From an uncultured Oscillospiraceae bacterium (GTDB lineage: Bacteria > Bacillota > Clostridia > Oscillospirales > Acutalibacteraceae): a stretch of 20,318 nt of DNA. The stretch is from contig UQNI01000036.1 of the NCBI GenBank assembly GCA_900542375.1, positions 1 through 20,318 on the forward strand. The letters run 5' to 3'. A program made the position numbers and the translations under genes. The notes beneath the pieces are model-generated. The model saw only the letters and a program-made list of their open reading frames with translations. It was not told the DNA's origin and ran no database searches. Position 1 is the stretch's first letter. Each line of letters begins with the position of its first letter. This document shows positions 19,032-20,318 of this stretch, in pieces.

Positions 19032-20294
19032 ATGAAAGATTCTTTTCGGCATACGCCATTTAGAAGGGAACAACCGCCAAATGCACAACGCGGCAGTATG
19101 GAACTATGGTTGTCTTACATAGAAAAATCTCCAAGAAATCAAACACCGTTTATGTTTTATGTCGTAGATGCTGATACAGGATATGGATTAAAAGGAGCTG
19201 AATTTTCATTGTTTCAGCGCGACGAGTTGGTATTCGGCAGTTATTCCAACCGTTCCGGTGCTGTATGGTTTCCGCCTCTGCGGGAGGGACTGTATCAACT
19301 AAAAGAAGCAAAGCCACCAAAACAATATGTACCGGAAAAAGAAGCATTTCAGATGTATGTAGATTATAACGGAAACATTTGTATTGAAGGTGTCCCTGCA
19401 GCAAGATTTCAAGTATTTCATAAACGCAGTTCAGAACAGAAAGCGTCGTTCTCAGTGATTAAGTATGACATCAGAACCGGAAAACGGCTGGAAGGAGCTG
19501 TATTCCAGTTGTGCCAAAATCATGTTCCCGTTGCAACCAGCACATCGGATGCAGATGGTTTTGTGCAATTTTATGGACTGTCAGAAGGCGTTTATCAACT
19601 AAATGAACTATGTCCGCCGGAAGGATATATGAAAGTTTCGGATACACATATTGTTGTGGTTGCAAACGATGGTACCGTTACCATAGACGGATATGCGGCA
19701 GAATATGCTTCCATTGGAAACAAACCTATTTTATACGACATTTTCTTTCAGAAACAAGATGAATTGACAGGAGAACCGCTGGAAGGAGCTGTCTTTGACC
19801 TGCTTCATGGAGGAATTGTACTGTATACCGCCATATCCAATGAAAAGGGAGAAATTAATTTTGGCAGTTTTGCACCGGGAACTTATACATTAAAAGAACA
19901 AAAACCACCTTCGGGATATCACATCAATGAACATGAATATACGGTTGTGGTTGCACAGGACGGTATGGTCACCATTGATGATATGCCTGTAGAATATGCC
20001 AGAATCCGTGATAAAAAAGAGCAAGAACAGATTACGGTACGTAAATATGTACAAAGATTAGAACCTGAACGCGGCGTTACATTTCAATTAAGTCAGAATG
20101 ATGTAATGGTAGCTTGTGCAGATACAAATGAACAGGGAGAAGCTTATTTTCATGATATGAAACCGGGAACATACATGTTGATACAATTAACACATGATGG
20201 TCAATCTACGGGAGAAAAACATACGGTGATGATAGAGGAAAGCGGAACGATAATCATTGACAATCAGGTCACGAATATATTAGATATTCAGTAA
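19032..20294 (+). CDS. Four-repeat SpaA/Cna-B-fold protein without export or sorting signals
   Basis: The 420-residue protein consists of a short N-terminal segment (1-37) and four SpaA/prealbumin-like repeats at about 38-128, 138-231, 234-327 and 334-416. Each has the order TGxxLxGAxFxL, a G-rich turn, GxYxLxE-PPxGY and a closing strand VTID. Repeat 2 keeps the likely isopeptide residues K144, E192 and N230. Repeat 3 has K241 and E289 but D327 in place of Asn. Repeat 1 has Val at the Lys position. Repeat 4 has Gln385 at the Glu position. There is no signal peptide, no LPxTG and no C-terminal membrane helix, so surface display by sortase is not supported. ATG 19032 is preceded by AAAAAGGAG at 19012-19020. 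A further gene may follow beyond the window edge. Confidence 0.85.
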   Translation: MKDSFRHTPFRREQPPNAQRGSMELWLSYIEKSPRNQTPFMFYVVDADTGYGLKGAEFSLFQRDELVFGSYSNRSGAVWFPPLREGLYQLKEAKPPKQYVPEKEAFQMYVDYNGNICIEGVPAARFQVFHKRSSEQKASFSVIKYDIRTGKRLEGAVFQLCQNHVPVATSTSDADGFVQFYGLSEGVYQLNELCPPEGYMKVSDTHIVVVANDGTVTIDGYAAEYASIGNKPILYDIFFQKQDELTGEPLEGAVFDLLHGGIVLYTAISNEKGEINFGSFAPGTYTLKEQKPPSGYHINEHEYTVVVAQDGMVTIDDMPVEYARIRDKKEQEQITVRKYVQRLEPERGVTFQLSQNDVMVACADTNEQGEAYFHDMKPGTYMLIQLTHDGQSTGEKHTVMIEESGTIIIDNQVTNILDIQ

Positions 20295-20318
20295 AATACT
20301 TCTTTATAAAAAAGGAAC

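Overview
The window looks like a chromosomal segment of a low-GC, endospore-forming Clostridia-type Firmicute. An oscillospiral or ruminococcal relative is plausible, but genus cannot be fixed from sequence reading alone. The evidence is the AT-rich composition, strong AGGAGG-type ribosome binding sites, TTG starts, many simple hairpin terminators, the SRP RNA-dnaX-ybaB-recR block also found in Bacillus and Clostridium, a CwlJ-type cortex hydrolase next to a GerQ-like gene, and a 4Fe-4S family 4 uracil-DNA glycosylase.

Layout. 1-1762: a partial DUF2007-like gene and udg on the minus strand, diverging from pduL (phosphotransacylase). 1815-4990: SRP RNA, dnaX, ybaB and recR, a replication, recombination and protein-targeting block ending in a bidirectional terminator. 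4992-6550: two minus-strand genes, a glycine-zipper/coiled-coil protein and a CAP-domain lipoprotein. 6551-8073: an AT-rich, gene-poor accessory stretch holding a frameshifted HEPN-domain gene under a perfect palindrome, on the 3' side of tmRNA. 8081-8919: ssrA (tmRNA) directly behind smpB, the two partners of ribosome rescue. 9130-12666: an unknown seven-helix membrane protein, an esterase broken by an in-frame stop, queH (queuosine synthesis), an ImmA/IrrE-like protein without its metal motif, and a small DUF4491-like membrane protein. 12817-16284: a P-type cation ATPase, a tandem promoter-bearing repeat array, and pyrE. 16397-18806: an unknown acidic protein facing a minus-strand group of gerQ-like, cwlJ and an mltG-like lipoprotein, all concerned with peptidoglycan or spore cortex. 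19032-20294: a four-repeat SpaA/Cna-B-fold protein without export or sorting signals.

The least conventional signals are these. (1) A noncoding repeat family is present upstream of udg and, in tandem and opposite orientation about 14.5 kb away, upstream of pyrE. It delivers the same promoter, with a palindrome over its -35 box, to both genes. (2) A HEPN RNase-type gene has a 16-bp-arm perfect palindrome across its promoter and a one-base disruption just before its R-x4-H motif. (3) The SpaA-fold protein lacks a signal peptide and sortase motif, and only some of its domains keep the residues for an isopeptide bond. I see no CRISPR array, complete insertion sequence, tRNA or rRNA in the window.
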